Shown piece by piece: positions 1-8,403 of a DNA stretch of 64,000 nt. The notes beneath the pieces were generated by a model. That model was not told where the DNA came from and made no database searches. It was given only the letters and a program-made list of their open reading frames with translations. The stretch is from Paracoccus sp. UBA889 (GTDB taxonomy: Bacteria; Pseudomonadota; Alphaproteobacteria; Rhodobacterales; Rhodobacteraceae). Location: NCBI GenBank assembly GCA_002294185.1, contig DBFD01000076.1, forward strand, positions 11,361-75,360, in the 5' to 3' direction. Position numbers and translations under genes: made by a program. Positions within the stretch are counted from its first letter, which is position 1. Each line of letters opens with the position of its first letter.

Positions 1-402
1 GTCGGGCGCAAGCTGTCGGACGAGGGCGAGGCGGCGATGCGCCTGCTGGACGAGGTGCTGGATTGCGCCAAATCGGCGCAGGCCGATCATCCGCGACTGG
101 CCAATGACCTGTGGCAGGCGGCCGAAACCCTGCGCGAGGCGACGCAGACGCTGCTGGACCGCGATCTGCCGGACCGGTTCGCAGGGGCCGTGCCCTATCT
201 GGCGGCCTTCGCGCGGGTTCTGGGCGGGTGCTATCACCTGCGGGCGGCGCAGGCGGGTGGTGGGGCGCATCTGGCACTGGCGCGGATCTTCATGGCCCGC
301 GTGCTGCCGCGCAACTCGGGCGATCTGGCCGAGGCGCTGGCCGGGCTGGACGACCTCTCGGCGATCAGCGATGCGGCGCTTGCCGGCGATTTCGGCGCGT
401 GA
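1..402 (+). CDS. Acyl-CoA dehydrogenase, C-terminal fragment (gene cut by window start)
   Basis: The reading frame is open from base 1, so only the last 133 residues of a longer protein are present. The stretch is all helical and ends in a small-residue tail. It resembles the extra C-terminal helical domain found in the roughly 600-residue acyl-CoA dehydrogenases of the DmdC/AidB-like branch, which oxidise an acyl-CoA to the enoyl-CoA using FAD. The active-site and FAD regions lie outside the window, so the substrate cannot be judged. The TGA stop overlaps the GTG start of the next gene by four bases, implying translational coupling. The family assignment rests on this tail alone and is moderate. 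Confidence 0.6.
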   Translation, partial: VGRKLSDEGEAAMRLLDEVLDCAKSAQADHPRLANDLWQAAETLREATQTLLDRDLPDRFAGAVPYLAAFARVLGGCYHLRAAQAGGGAHLALARIFMARVLPRNSGDLAEALAGLDDLSAISDAALAGDFGA

Positions 403-1421
403 TCCACTATCCCTGGCAGGAGCCCCCGGCGGAGGGCATGGCGGTCGAGGTCGCGCCGGGCATCCTGTGGATGCGGCTGCCGCTGCCGATGGCGCTGGAT
501 CACGTCAATGTCTATGCGCTGGACGACGGCGATGGCTGGACGATTGTCGATACCGGCTTCGACACCGGTCGCGGCCGCGCGATCTGGGACGTGCTGCGGG
601 CTGGTCCGCTGGCGGGGCGGCGGATCAACCGGGTGGTCGGGACGCATCACCATCCGGATCATATCGGGCTGGCAGGCTGGTTCATGGATCGCGACGGCGC
701 CGAACTGGCCATCAGCCGCACTGCCTGGCTGATGGCGCGGATGCTGCAACTGGACGTGCAGGAACGGCCCAGCCCGCAGGCGCTGGATTTTTGGCGCCGC
801 GCCGGAATGCCGCCCGCGATGCTGGCCGAACGCGCGGCGCAGCGGCCCTATAACTCGGCCGATGTCGTCCATCCGCTGCCCCTCGGGTTCACGCGCATCG
901 CCGAGGGAGACGAGATCGCGGTGGGCGGGCGGCGCTGGCGGGTTGCGATGGGCCATGGCCATGCGCCCTGCCATGCGACCCTCTGGTCGCTGGATGACGA
1001 TCTGGTGATCGGGGGCGACCAGCTTCTGCCCTCGATCTCGCCCAATCTCGGCGTCTATCCGACCCAGCCCGAGGCCGATCCCGTCGGCGAATGGCTGGAA
1101 AGCTGCACCCGGCTGGCCGGTCTGGCGCGGCCCGGTCACCTGGTCCTGCCCGGCCACAAGCTGCCCTTCACCGGGCTGCCCGACCGGCTGCGGCAATTGA
1201 TCGACAACCATCACGGCGCGTTGCGGCGGATGCGCGAGGCGCTGGCAGAAAGGCCGCGCAGCGCGGTCGAGTGTTTCGACATCCTGTTCAAGCGCCGCAT
1301 CGGTCCGGCGGAATACGGGCTGGCGCTGGTCGAGGCGGTGGCGCATGTGAACCATCTGCGGCGATCGGGCGCGATCCGGGCCGTCGGCACAAGGCAGGGT
1401 GCGACCCTTTGGGGGGCGTGA
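399..1421 (+). CDS. MBL-fold metallo-hydrolase
   Basis: This is a 340-residue metallo-beta-lactamase-fold protein, probably a cytosolic thioester or ester hydrolase of the glyoxalase II-like group. The zinc-binding HxHxDH motif is intact at residues 83-88 (HHHPDH). Later ligands are plausible in [13 protein letters not shown] and LPGHK. The GTG start at 399 is chosen because it gives a GTGA overlap with the upstream acyl-CoA dehydrogenase and a sensible N-terminus (VIHYPWQ); the frame stays open further upstream only as overlap. The coupling suggests it acts in the same acyl-CoA pathway, perhaps clearing CoA thioesters, but the substrate is not visible in the sequence. Confidence 0.85.
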   Translation: MIHYPWQEPPAEGMAVEVAPGILWMRLPLPMALDHVNVYALDDGDGWTIVDTGFDTGRGRAIWDVLRAGPLAGRRINRVVGTHHHPDHIGLAGWFMDRDGAELAISRTAWLMARMLQLDVQERPSPQALDFWRRAGMPPAMLAERAAQRPYNSADVVHPLPLGFTRIAEGDEIAVGGRRWRVAMGHGHAPCHATLWSLDDDLVIGGDQLLPSISPNLGVYPTQPEADPVGEWLESCTRLAGLARPGHLVLPGHKLPFTGLPDRLRQLIDNHHGALRRMREALAERPRSAVECFDILFKRRIGPAEYGLALVEAVAHVNHLRRSGAIRAVGTRQGATLWGA

Positions 1422-1483
1422 CAGGACGGCGGGCATCCGCTATGGCAGGACAGGACCAGGAAAGATCGCGGAGAGCAGGGAAC

Positions 1484-1636
1484 ATGGCGAGCGAACACGA
1501 CAATCAGGATCACAAGCACGGCTCGATGGATATCAGCCAGCAGCAGGCGACCTTCCACGGGTTCATCCGTTTCGCGACCTGGGTGGTGATCCTGTCGCTG
1601 CTCGCCCTGATCTTCATGGCGCTGACCAACGCCTGA
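1484..1636 (+). CDS. ctaH: aa3-type cytochrome c oxidase subunit IV
   Basis: This 50-residue protein has a hydrophilic head rich in His and Asp ([12 protein letters not shown]), the segment QQATFHGFI and one membrane helix at about residues 31-47. That is the layout of the small fourth subunit of the Paracoccus denitrificans aa3 oxidase, whose mature form is 49 residues and shares the KHG-MDI--QQATF-GFI pattern. In the oxidase it is a single-helix peripheral subunit with no known catalytic role. The ATG at 1484 follows a GAGAGCAGGGAA Shine-Dalgarno-like stretch. The gene stands alone, away from the main ctaDCBGE genes, as usual for this family. Confidence 0.9.
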   Translation: MASEHDNQDHKHGSMDISQQQATFHGFIRFATWVVILSLLALIFMALTNA

Positions 1637-1656
1637 ACCATTCGGAACCAATCCCC

Positions 1657-2283
1657 ATGAAAAGACGTGTCTTCCTGGCGGCCTCGCTGCCGGCCCTTCT
1701 GACAGCCTGCGGCGCCGACAACATCTGGGCCAGCGACGAGCGGGTGCGCGCTGCCCGCTACGTCTCGCCCGAGCCGCCTTCGATCGCGCTGTTCACCGTG
1801 ATCGGGATTCCGCGCGGCCAGGGCGGGCATTCGGCACTGATGATCAATGGCAGCCAGCGGGTGATCTATGATCCGGCCGGCAGCTGGAGCCATCCGCAGA
1901 TCCCCGAACGGTATGACGTGCTTTATGGAATTACCGACAATTTCAAGCGGTTCTATATCGATTATCACGCCCGCAGCACGTTCTGGGTCGCTCAGGACAC
2001 GGTTCCGGTCAGCCGCGAGGTCGCCGACCTGGCGATTCGCCGGGCCGAGGAGAACGGCGCCGCGAACAAGGCGTTCTGCGCGATCGAAACCAGCGCCGTG
2101 CTGCGCGGCGTCCCGGGATTCGAAGGCGCGCCCTTCGGTTTCTCGCCGATCAGGCTGCGCAACTGGTTCCTGACCCTGCCGGGCGTGCAGTCGCAGAAAT
2201 TCCAGGACGGCGACCCGGCCAACAACCATGACGTCCTGATCCGCCAGAAGAACGGCGTGCTTACCGGCTATCCCAGAACGTAA
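1657..2283 (+). CDS. Putative lipoprotein, conserved in Rhodobacterales, function unknown
   Basis: The 208-residue product starts MKRRVFLAASLP and has a lipobox LLTAC with Cys18 as the acylation site. The twin arginine followed by V-F-L suggests export by Tat as a lipoprotein. The rest is a globular domain with segments GQGGHSALMI and YDPAGSW. The latter resembles surface enzymes that bind a nucleophile near a His, but I recognise no catalytic motif. It starts 20 bp after ctaH and could be co-transcribed with it. Its 3' end overlaps the convergent azlD by 16 bp. Confidence 0.7.
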   Translation: MKRRVFLAASLPALLTACGADNIWASDERVRAARYVSPEPPSIALFTVIGIPRGQGGHSALMINGSQRVIYDPAGSWSHPQIPERYDVLYGITDNFKRFYIDYHARSTFWVAQDTVPVSREVADLAIRRAEENGAANKAFCAIETSAVLRGVPGFEGAPFGFSPIRLRNWFLTLPGVQSQKFQDGDPANNHDVLIRQKNGVLTGYPRT

Positions 2284-2603
2284 AGCATCGCGAACAGCAC
2301 CGTCGCGCCTGCCACGATCGAAAGGATCACGTTCTTCGTCAGCACGCCGACGGCGATCGTGACCGCGGCGGCGGACAGGCGGGCGGGTTCGGGCTGGCCC
2401 CCGGTCGCGGCGGGCCACATCACCAGCGGCGCGACCAGCGCGGGCAGAACCGCGACGGCGGTATAGCGCAGCATCCGGATGACGATGGGCGGCAGATCGC
2501 GGTCGCCCAGCGTCGCGAGAAAGGACCAGCGGATCAGGAATGTCCCGATCCCGAGCGCCAGGATCACGATCCAGATGGACAGGTCCGAGGTGACCGGGCT
2601 CAT
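2268..2603 (-). CDS. azlD: AzlD-family branched-chain amino acid transport subunit
   Basis: This 111-residue, very hydrophobic protein has about four membrane helices. It carries family features: LGIGTFLIRWSF near the N-terminus, a central RMLRYTAVAVLPAL and VGVLTKNVILSIVAG near the end. AzlD is the small partner of AzlC in a two-component exporter of branched-chain amino acids (azaleucine resistance in Bacillus, YgaZH in E. coli). Its ATG overlaps the azlC stop by four bases, so the pair is translationally coupled. Its own 3' end runs into the convergent lipoprotein gene. Confidence 0.88.
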   Translation of the reverse strand: MSPVTSDLSIWIVILALGIGTFLIRWSFLATLGDRDLPPIVIRMLRYTAVAVLPALVAPLVMWPAATGGQPEPARLSAAAVTIAVGVLTKNVILSIVAGATVLFAMLYVLG

Positions 2604-3400
2604 CCCTGGGTCGCCTTTCCGCGTTCCATGACCGTCTCGACCAGCGCGCCGGTCGCCATGCCTGCGAGGGCCGCGATCATCAGCCCCAGCCCCGAGGGCA
2701 GGCCCGCGAAGACCAGCGCCAGCACGATCGCCACCCCGCAGGCCGCCAGATGCGCGGGCGTGCGCAGCATCGGCGCGATCATGGCCAGAAAGGTGATCGG
2801 CATGGCAAAATCCAGCGCGATGTCATCCGGGATGGCGCGGCCCAGCGTGGCGCCGGCCCATGTCGCAAGGCTCCAGGGCAGGCACAGCAGGGTCGCGCTG
2901 CCGAAGAAATAGGCCAGACGCTGCGGCAGCGTCAGCCGGGGATGGCGTTCGTAGTGCTGCAAGGACAGGGCAAAGCTTTGATCGATCAGCAGATAGGCGA
3001 TCAGCACCTTCTTGCCGGCCGAAGCCCCGCGCAGCCATGGCACCAGCGAGGCCGAATACATCGCCATGCGCAGATTGACCGCCAGTCCCGACAGGATCAC
3101 CAGCAGCGCGGGCGCCTGGTCGCTGATCAACTGGACCGCGGTGAATTGCGAGGCGCCCGCGAAGACCAGGATCGAAAAGCCCATGGTCTGCGCCAGATCC
3201 ATCCCCGCCTCTTGCGACATGACCCCGAAAAGCAGCGCGAAGGGCACGACCACGATGAGAAACGGCGTCGTGGCGATCATGCCATGCAAGAAGGATGCGC
3301 GCGGGCTGCGGGCCAGCGCGCGAATCTCGGCCGGCGCCCGGGGCGGCGCTTTGCCGGCCCCGCCACCGCGGGCCGGCCCTGGGGCGGGAAAAGGTGCCAT
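2600..3400 (-). CDS. azlC: AzlC-family branched-chain amino acid exporter subunit
   Basis: The 266-residue inner-membrane protein is the large subunit of the AzlCD exporter. Diagnostic segments are PFALLFGVMSQEAG, the helix ILVFAGASQFTAVQLI and NLRMAMYSASLVPWL. The family is usually 230-250 residues. I took the ATG at 3398-3400 because a longer in-frame extension gives an unlike-protein, Arg-rich leader. Even so, the first 35 residues (Pro/Gly/Ala rich) are poorly conserved in kind, so the true start may be slightly internal. It lies divergent from the acetyltransferase gene, with only 40 bp between the two starts. Confidence 0.88.
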   Translation of the reverse strand: MAPFPAPGPARGGGAGKAPPRAPAEIRALARSPRASFLHGMIATTPFLIVVVPFALLFGVMSQEAGMDLAQTMGFSILVFAGASQFTAVQLISDQAPALLVILSGLAVNLRMAMYSASLVPWLRGASAGKKVLIAYLLIDQSFALSLQHYERHPRLTLPQRLAYFFGSATLLCLPWSLATWAGATLGRAIPDDIALDFAMPITFLAMIAPMLRTPAHLAACGVAIVLALVFAGLPSGLGLMIAALAGMATGALVETVMERGKATQG

Positions 3401-3440
3401 GGCACTTTCATTCACGGACGGTTCGCGCCACCTTGCTTGC

Positions 3441-3956
3441 ATGACGCGCAACCGGACGCAAGACCGACCCGTGACCCTCGAAAGCCCGATTTCCGCGGCG
3501 CATCTGCCGGCGGCAGCCGCCCTGTGGGGGCGCCACTTCGCATGTCCGCGCGCGGCGCTGACGGCGCGCAGCGTCTGTGCGAGACATGGAATCGTTGCGT
3601 TGAACGCCACCGGCCGTGTCGTCGGCGTGGCCGGCTTTCGCGATGCGGGGGGCGGTTTCCTGCGCCGGGCGCCGTGGTGGGGCGGCCTGTTCTACCGTGA
3701 CGCGCCCGCCACCGCCGCGCTGGTGATCGACGGTATCGTGGCGCTGCCGCGTGGCGAGGGGGTGGGCCGCGCGCTGATCCGCGCCGCTCTGGCCGAGGCG
3801 GGCAGGCAGGCCCGCCCCGGCCTGCGGGCCGAGGTGCGCGGCCGGAACGCGGATGCATTGCGGTTCTATCGCCGTCTGGGCTTTGTCGAGGAGGGGCGCG
3901 GGCGCTATGGCTGGGCCTGGTCGGGGCAGGCCCTGCTGATGCGGCTGCCGGCCTGA
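3441..3956 (+). CDS. GNAT-family N-acetyltransferase
   Basis: The 171-residue protein has the GNAT layout. Strand 4 and the acetyl-CoA loop are IDGIVALPRGEGVGRALIRAAL, with a variant R/Q-x-x-G-x-G/A motif (RGEGVGRA). It is followed by ALRFYRRLGFVEEGRG, the usual strand 5 / helix 4 end. It would move an acetyl group from acetyl-CoA to an unknown amine. The start is uncertain: ATG 3441 gives a clean N-terminus, whereas ATG 3399 has a better AAAAGG ribosome-binding site but would start exactly opposite azlC's ATG. The gene is monocistronic, 69 bp before polA. Confidence 0.8.
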   Translation: MTRNRTQDRPVTLESPISAAHLPAAAALWGRHFACPRAALTARSVCARHGIVALNATGRVVGVAGFRDAGGGFLRRAPWWGGLFYRDAPATAALVIDGIVALPRGEGVGRALIRAALAEAGRQARPGLRAEVRGRNADALRFYRRLGFVEEGRGRYGWAWSGQALLMRLPA

Positions 3957-4025
3957 TCGCCCCTTTGCGCCCGGCCCGGCTTTCTGCCAGAACGGTGCCG
4001 CGACTGTCGCGAAAGGAATGCCGCC

Positions 4026-6830
4026 ATGACCTCGGACGCGCCCGCTTTCGGCAAGGGCTGCAATCTTCATCTGATCGACGGATCGGCCTTCATCTTCCGC
4101 GCCTATCACGCGCTGCCGCCGCTGACGCGCAAGTCGGACGGGCTGCCGGTGGGCGCGGTCGCGGGGTTCTGCAACATGCTGTGGAAATACGTCACCGACG
4201 AACATGGCAGCGATGCGCCAACCCATGCGGCGGTGATCTTCGACCATTCCGCCAAGACCTTCCGCAACGAGATTTACAACGCCTACAAGGCCAACCGCCC
4301 CGATCCGCCCGAGGATCTGCGCCCGCAATTCCCGCTGACCCGTGACGCCACCCGCGCCTTCAACATCGCCTGCATCGAGACCGAAGGCTACGAGGCCGAC
4401 GACATCATCGCCGCGCTGGCCTGCAAGGCGCGGGATGCCGGCGGTTCGGTCACCATCATCAGCAGCGACAAGGATCTGATGCAACTGGTGGGCGATGGCG
4501 TGCAGATGCTGGACCCGATCAAGGGCAAGCCGATCGGCCCGGACGAGGTGAGGGAAAAGTTCGGCGTCGGCCCCGACCGGGTCGTCGATGTGCAGGCGCT
4601 GGCGGGCGACGCGGTGGACAACGTGCCCGGCGCGCCGGGCATCGGCATCAAGACCGCCGCGCTGCTGATCCAGGAATATGGCGATCTGGAAACCCTGCTG
4701 GACCGCGCCGACGAGATCAAGCAGCCCAAGCGCCGCCAGACGCTGATCGAGAATGCCGAACAGATCCGCATCTCGAAACGGCTGGTGACGCTGGATTGCG
4801 ATACGCCGTTGGATTTCACGCTGGAAAGCCTGGAGGTGCGGGATCCTCATGCCGAGACGCTGCTGGGATTCCTGTCCGAGATGGAGTTCCGCACCCTGAC
4901 CGCGCGCGTCGCCGAACGGTTGGGGGCCGAGGCGCCGCCGGTCGTGTCCGCGCCGCCTTCGGACGTGGCCGCCGCGCCCGAGATGCCGGCGATCGATCCC
5001 GCCAGCTACGAGACGGTGACCGACATGGCGGCGCTGGACCGCTGGATCGTGGCGATCCGCGAAGTCGGGCAGGTCGCCATCGACACCGAAACCACCGGCC
5101 TTGACGAGATGCGCGCCGATCTGGCCGGGATCTGTCTGGCCGTCGCGCCCGGACAGGCCTGCTATATCCCGGTGGGCCATGTCGCGGGGGGCGACGATCT
5201 GTTCGGGCAATCGGCGCTGGTCGATGGACAATTGGCCCTGGATCAGGTGCTGGCGGTGCTGAAACCGGTGCTGGAGGATGCTGCGATCCTGAAGATCGGG
5301 CAGAACCTGAAATACGACTGGAAGATTCTGGCCCGCCACGGCATCCGCATGGACCCCATCGCCGACACGATGCTGATGTCCTATGCGCTGAACGCGGGCA
5401 CCCACAATCATGGCATGGACGAGCTGGCCGAGCGCTATCTTGGCCATAAATGCATCCCGATCAAGGGCTTGATCGGTTCTGGCAAGGCGCAGATCAATTT
5501 CTCGCAGGTTCCGATCGACAAGGCCGCGCCCTATGCGGCCGAGGATGCCGATGTGACCCTGCGTCTGTTCCGGCATTTCGCGCCGATGCTGCCGGCCCAG
5601 CGGGTCACGACCGTCTACGAAAGGCTGGAGCGCCCCATGGTCGCCGTTCTGGGCGAAATGGAGATGGCCGGCATCCGCGTCGATGGAGACCATCTGAAGC
5701 GGATGTCGAATGCCTTTGCTCAGAAGATGGCGCAGCTTGAGGAAGAGATCCACGATCTCGCGGGCCAGAGCTTCAATGTCGGCAGTCCCAAGCAATTGGG
5801 CGAGATCCTGTTCGACAAGATGGGCCTGGCTGGCGGCAAGCAGGGCAAGACCGGGGCCTATTCCACCAGCGCCGACGTGCTGGAGGATCTTGCGGTTGAG
5901 CATGACCTGCCCGCCCGGATCCTGGACTGGCGCCAGATAGCCAAGCTGAAATCGACCTATACCGACGCGCTGCAGGGCCATGTGAACCCGGAAACCGGGC
6001 GGGTCCATACCAGCTATTCCATCGCCGGGGCGCAGACCGGGCGGCTGGCCTCGACCGACCCCAATCTGCAGAACATTCCCGTGCGCACCGAGGAGGGCCG
6101 CCGCATCCGCGAGGCCTTCATCGCCGCGCCGGGGCATCGGCTGGTCAGCCTGGACTACAGCCAGATCGAGTTGCGAATCCTGGCCCATGTCGCCGACATC
6201 CCGGCGCTGAAACAGGCTTTCCGGGACGGCATCGACATTCACGCCATGACCGCCAGCCAGATGTTCGGCGTGCCCGTCGAAGGCATGGACCCGATGATCC
6301 GCCGGCAGGCAAAAGCGATCAATTTCGGCGTGATCTACGGCATTTCGGGCTTCGGCCTGTCGCGCAACCTGCGCATTCCGCGGGCGGATGCGCAAAGCTT
6401 CATCGACACCTATTTCGAGCGATTCCCGGAAATCCGCGCCTATATGGATCGCACCGTGACCGACGCGAAATCAGATGGCAGCGTGCGGACGCTGTTCGGG
6501 CGGCGCATCAACACGCCCGGAATCAACCAGACCGGGCCGGCCGCGGGCGGCGCGCGGCGCGCGGCGATCAACGCGCCCATTCAGGGGGCTGCCGCCGACA
6601 TCATCCGCCGTGCCATGATCCGGATGCCGGATGGCATCGGCCATCTGCCGGCGCGGATGCTGTTGCAGGTCCATGACGAACTGGTCTTCGAGGTCGAGGA
6701 GGGCGCGATCGACGACCTGATCGCCGCCGCCCGCACCGTCATGGAGGGCGCGGCCGAGCCCGTGATCAGGCTGTCGGTGCCGCTGGTCGTCGATGCCGGG
6801 CACGGCGCGACCTGGGCCGAGGCGCATTGA
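4026..6830 (+). CDS. polA: DNA polymerase I
   Basis: This 934-residue, full-length Pol I fills gaps and removes RNA primers during replication and repair. The 5'-3' exonuclease domain occupies about the first 300 residues (LIDGSAFIFRAYHALP; EGYEADDIIA; SSDKDLMQLV). The 3'-5' proofreading domain keeps its metal ligands: DTET with Asp353 and Glu355, NLKYDWK, and YAAEDADVT. The polymerase domain has motif A DYSQIELR (Asp710), motif B RRQAKAINFGVIYG and motif C HDELVFE (His883, Asp884). All catalytic residues are present, so proofreading should be active. ATG 4026 follows a GAAAGGAATG ribosome-binding site. Confidence 0.97.
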   Translation: MTSDAPAFGKGCNLHLIDGSAFIFRAYHALPPLTRKSDGLPVGAVAGFCNMLWKYVTDEHGSDAPTHAAVIFDHSAKTFRNEIYNAYKANRPDPPEDLRPQFPLTRDATRAFNIACIETEGYEADDIIAALACKARDAGGSVTIISSDKDLMQLVGDGVQMLDPIKGKPIGPDEVREKFGVGPDRVVDVQALAGDAVDNVPGAPGIGIKTAALLIQEYGDLETLLDRADEIKQPKRRQTLIENAEQIRISKRLVTLDCDTPLDFTLESLEVRDPHAETLLGFLSEMEFRTLTARVAERLGAEAPPVVSAPPSDVAAAPEMPAIDPASYETVTDMAALDRWIVAIREVGQVAIDTETTGLDEMRADLAGICLAVAPGQACYIPVGHVAGGDDLFGQSALVDGQLALDQVLAVLKPVLEDAAILKIGQNLKYDWKILARHGIRMDPIADTMLMSYALNAGTHNHGMDELAERYLGHKCIPIKGLIGSGKAQINFSQVPIDKAAPYAAEDADVTLRLFRHFAPMLPAQRVTTVYERLERPMVAVLGEMEMAGIRVDGDHLKRMSNAFAQKMAQLEEEIHDLAGQSFNVGSPKQLGEILFDKMGLAGGKQGKTGAYSTSADVLEDLAVEHDLPARILDWRQIAKLKSTYTDALQGHVNPETGRVHTSYSIAGAQTGRLASTDPNLQNIPVRTEEGRRIREAFIAAPGHRLVSLDYSQIELRILAHVADIPALKQAFRDGIDIHAMTASQMFGVPVEGMDPMIRRQAKAINFGVIYGISGFGLSRNLRIPRADAQSFIDTYFERFPEIRAYMDRTVTDAKSDGSVRTLFGRRINTPGINQTGPAAGGARRAAINAPIQGAAADIIRRAMIRMPDGIGHLPARMLLQVHDELVFEVEEGAIDDLIAAARTVMEGAAEPVIRLSVPLVVDAGHGATWAEAH

Positions 6831-6959
6831 TCCGGACCTGCGGTTGCCCATGTCAGGACAGGCGGATGATCCGGCGGCCGCAGATCGCGCGGTCGCTGAC
6901 CATCCCAGCCCGAGGCCCGTTTCAGTGACCATCCCCGATCGGTCTGGAATCGAGGGTGC

Positions 6960-6988
6960 TTGCGCGATGCTTCGCGATCCACTATATG
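6960..6988 (+). promoter_or_regulatory. Predicted sigma70 promoter of the cold-shock gene
   Basis: TTGCGC (6960-6965) and TATATG (6983-6988) are separated by 17 nt in an AT-richer patch. The start would fall near 6995, giving an untranslated leader of about 114 nt. Long leaders are typical of cspA-type genes, where they fold differently in the cold. The rest of the polA-csp gap shows no other feature. Confidence 0.4.
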
Positions 6989-7108
6989 AAATCCGCTATG
7001 TTATCTCTGCTTCGATCTGTCTCCCGTCTTGCGGCTTCAGTCTTCGAGTTGATCTGACCGGCCGGGCCGTCGCAATCTCGCGGGCGGCAAATGACAGGAG
7101 ACATCACG

Positions 7109-7315
7109 ATGGCCAATGGCACCGTGAAATGGTTCAATTCCACCAAAGGCTTCGGCTTTATCCAGCCGGAAAGCGGCAAGCGGGACGTGTTCCTGCACAT
7201 CTCGGCGGTCGAACGCGCCGGTCTGCCCCATCCGCAGGACGGCCAGGCCGTGACCTTCGACATCGAAGCCGGCCGTGACGGCCGCGAATCGGCGACGAAC
7301 CTGAAATTCGCCTGA
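7109..7315 (+). CDS. CspA-family cold-shock protein
   Basis: This 68-residue single cold-shock domain is a five-strand OB fold that binds single-stranded RNA or DNA and melts mRNA structure. RNP1 is KGFGFI (residues 13-18 region) and RNP2 is VFLHI. The protein begins MANGTVKWFNSTKGFG, the standard opening of the family. ATG 7109 is preferred over the in-frame ATG at 7091 because AGGAG lies 8 nt upstream and the domain begins there. A long leader precedes it. A repeat hairpin and an intrinsic terminator follow. Confidence 0.95.
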   Translation: MANGTVKWFNSTKGFGFIQPESGKRDVFLHISAVERAGLPHPQDGQAVTFDIEAGRDGRESATNLKFA

Positions 7316-7339
7316 GGCGTTTTTCTCGTCCCGCGATGA

Positions 7340-7386
7340 CCGGGGGCCAGCCCCCGGACCCCCGGGGTATTTGAACACCGAAGAAG
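7340..7386 (+). repeat. Hairpin-GGTATTT repeat, copy 1
   Basis: Arms CCGGGGGC and GCCCCCGG pair around a 2-nt loop, followed by ACCCCCGGGGTATTT and a tail ending ACCGAAGAAGG. It starts 25 nt after the csp stop codon in the same orientation. Two relatives lie at 31992 and 53500. It is too short and coding-free to be an insertion sequence. Confidence 0.75.
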
Positions 7387-7410
7387 GCGGTCGAGAGGCC
7401 GCCTTTCTTG
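7384..7410 (+). terminator. Intrinsic terminator after csp
   Basis: AAGGCGG (7384-7390) pairs with CCGCCTT (7399-7405) around an 8-nt loop, followed by TCTTGTT. It is 68 nt past the csp stop and abuts the repeat. The inverted form may also serve the convergent universal stress gene ending at 7461. Confidence 0.6.
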
Positions 7411-7460
7411 TTATGGCTCGGGGCGATGGTGCGCGACATCGCCCGCCGGCTGCATCGGCC

Positions 7461-8300
7461 CTATCGGGCCATGAAAACCGGGATTGTCGCCTTTTCCAGC
7501 ATGTTGCGCGTGGCGCCACCCAGGATCGCCTCGCGAAAGCGGGAATGGCCATAGGCCCCCATCACGATCATTTCGGCGCCGATTTCGGCCGCGCGGCGAT
7601 CCAGTTCCTCGCTGATCGCCGAGCCGGTCCGGGCGAGGACGGCGATTTCGGCGTGGACACCATGCCGCGTCAGCATCCGCGTCAGCGCGCTGCCGGGATC
7701 GGTGCCTTCGGGGCCGCCGCCGCGCGGATTGACGATGGTGATCTCGACGTTGTCGGCCGCCTGCAGCATCGGCAGGGCGCGCCGCACGGCCGCAAGCGCC
7801 TCGGTCGACTGGTTCCAGGCGACCAGGATGCGGCGCGGAGGCTGGGCCGGAACGCCGGGCTTGGGCAGGACAAGAACCGGGCAGCCGCCCTCGAAAAGCG
7901 CGGCCTCGATCACGGTCTCGGCCTCTCCGGGCGCGTCTTCGGCATAGGGGCGCGACAGAACCGTCAGGTCCGAAAACCGCGCCTTCACGCCGACCAGGCT
8001 GGTGACGCCCCCCATCTGCACCACCGCCGTATCGACCGACCAGCGCAGATCGCTGGCCGATGCAAGATGGTCGCGGACCTTTTGTTCCAGTGCCTCGGCA
8101 TCTTCCATCGCGGCGTCAAGCGCTTCCTGAAAAGCATAGGGCGTGCCGCCGGGAAAGTAATATCCCGCCTGGCTGAGATCGACGCCGAGGCAAAGGATGT
8201 CGAGATGCGCGTCCTCGCGCGTGGCGAGTGTTTCGGCATCGTCCAGCAGGCTGATCTGCGTCGGTCTGGACAGCACGGTGAGGATCGTCTTGTAGCCCAT
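7461..8300 (-). CDS. Universal stress protein with two UspA domains
   Basis: The 279-residue protein is two tandem Usp folds. The N-terminal half begins YKTILTVLS. The C-terminal half starts with RRILVAWNQSTEA and ends with the ATP-binding signature MGAYGHSRFREAILGG followed by TRNMLEKATIPVFM, which is the G-2x-G-9x-G-S/T type of nucleotide-binding Usp. The N-terminal domain lacks this signature. Three ATG codons occur in a row; the third (8298-8300) is best spaced from GGAAGGAG. The role is probably stress survival, but the ligand and trigger are not visible. Confidence 0.88.
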   Translation of the reverse strand: MGYKTILTVLSRPTQISLLDDAETLATREDAHLDILCLGVDLSQAGYYFPGGTPYAFQEALDAAMEDAEALEQKVRDHLASASDLRWSVDTAVVQMGGVTSLVGVKARFSDLTVLSRPYAEDAPGEAETVIEAALFEGGCPVLVLPKPGVPAQPPRRILVAWNQSTEALAAVRRALPMLQAADNVEITIVNPRGGGPEGTDPGSALTRMLTRHGVHAEIAVLARTGSAISEELDRRAAEIGAEMIVMGAYGHSRFREAILGGATRNMLEKATIPVFMAR

Positions 8301-8403
8301 CATCATCTCCTTCCGGGTTGGATTCGGATGGTATCAGGACAGCCTGCGCCTTGCCTTGATCGGCGTCAAATCCCGCCGTGGAAAGACGGGCAATGCTGGC
8401 GAG

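Noticed and set aside
3408..6395. Long minus-strand open frame of almost 1000 codons opposite polA
   Set aside because: It is a mirror of the GC-rich polA codons (His/Arg/Gln-rich, no domain). The polA reading is fully supported by its motifs.
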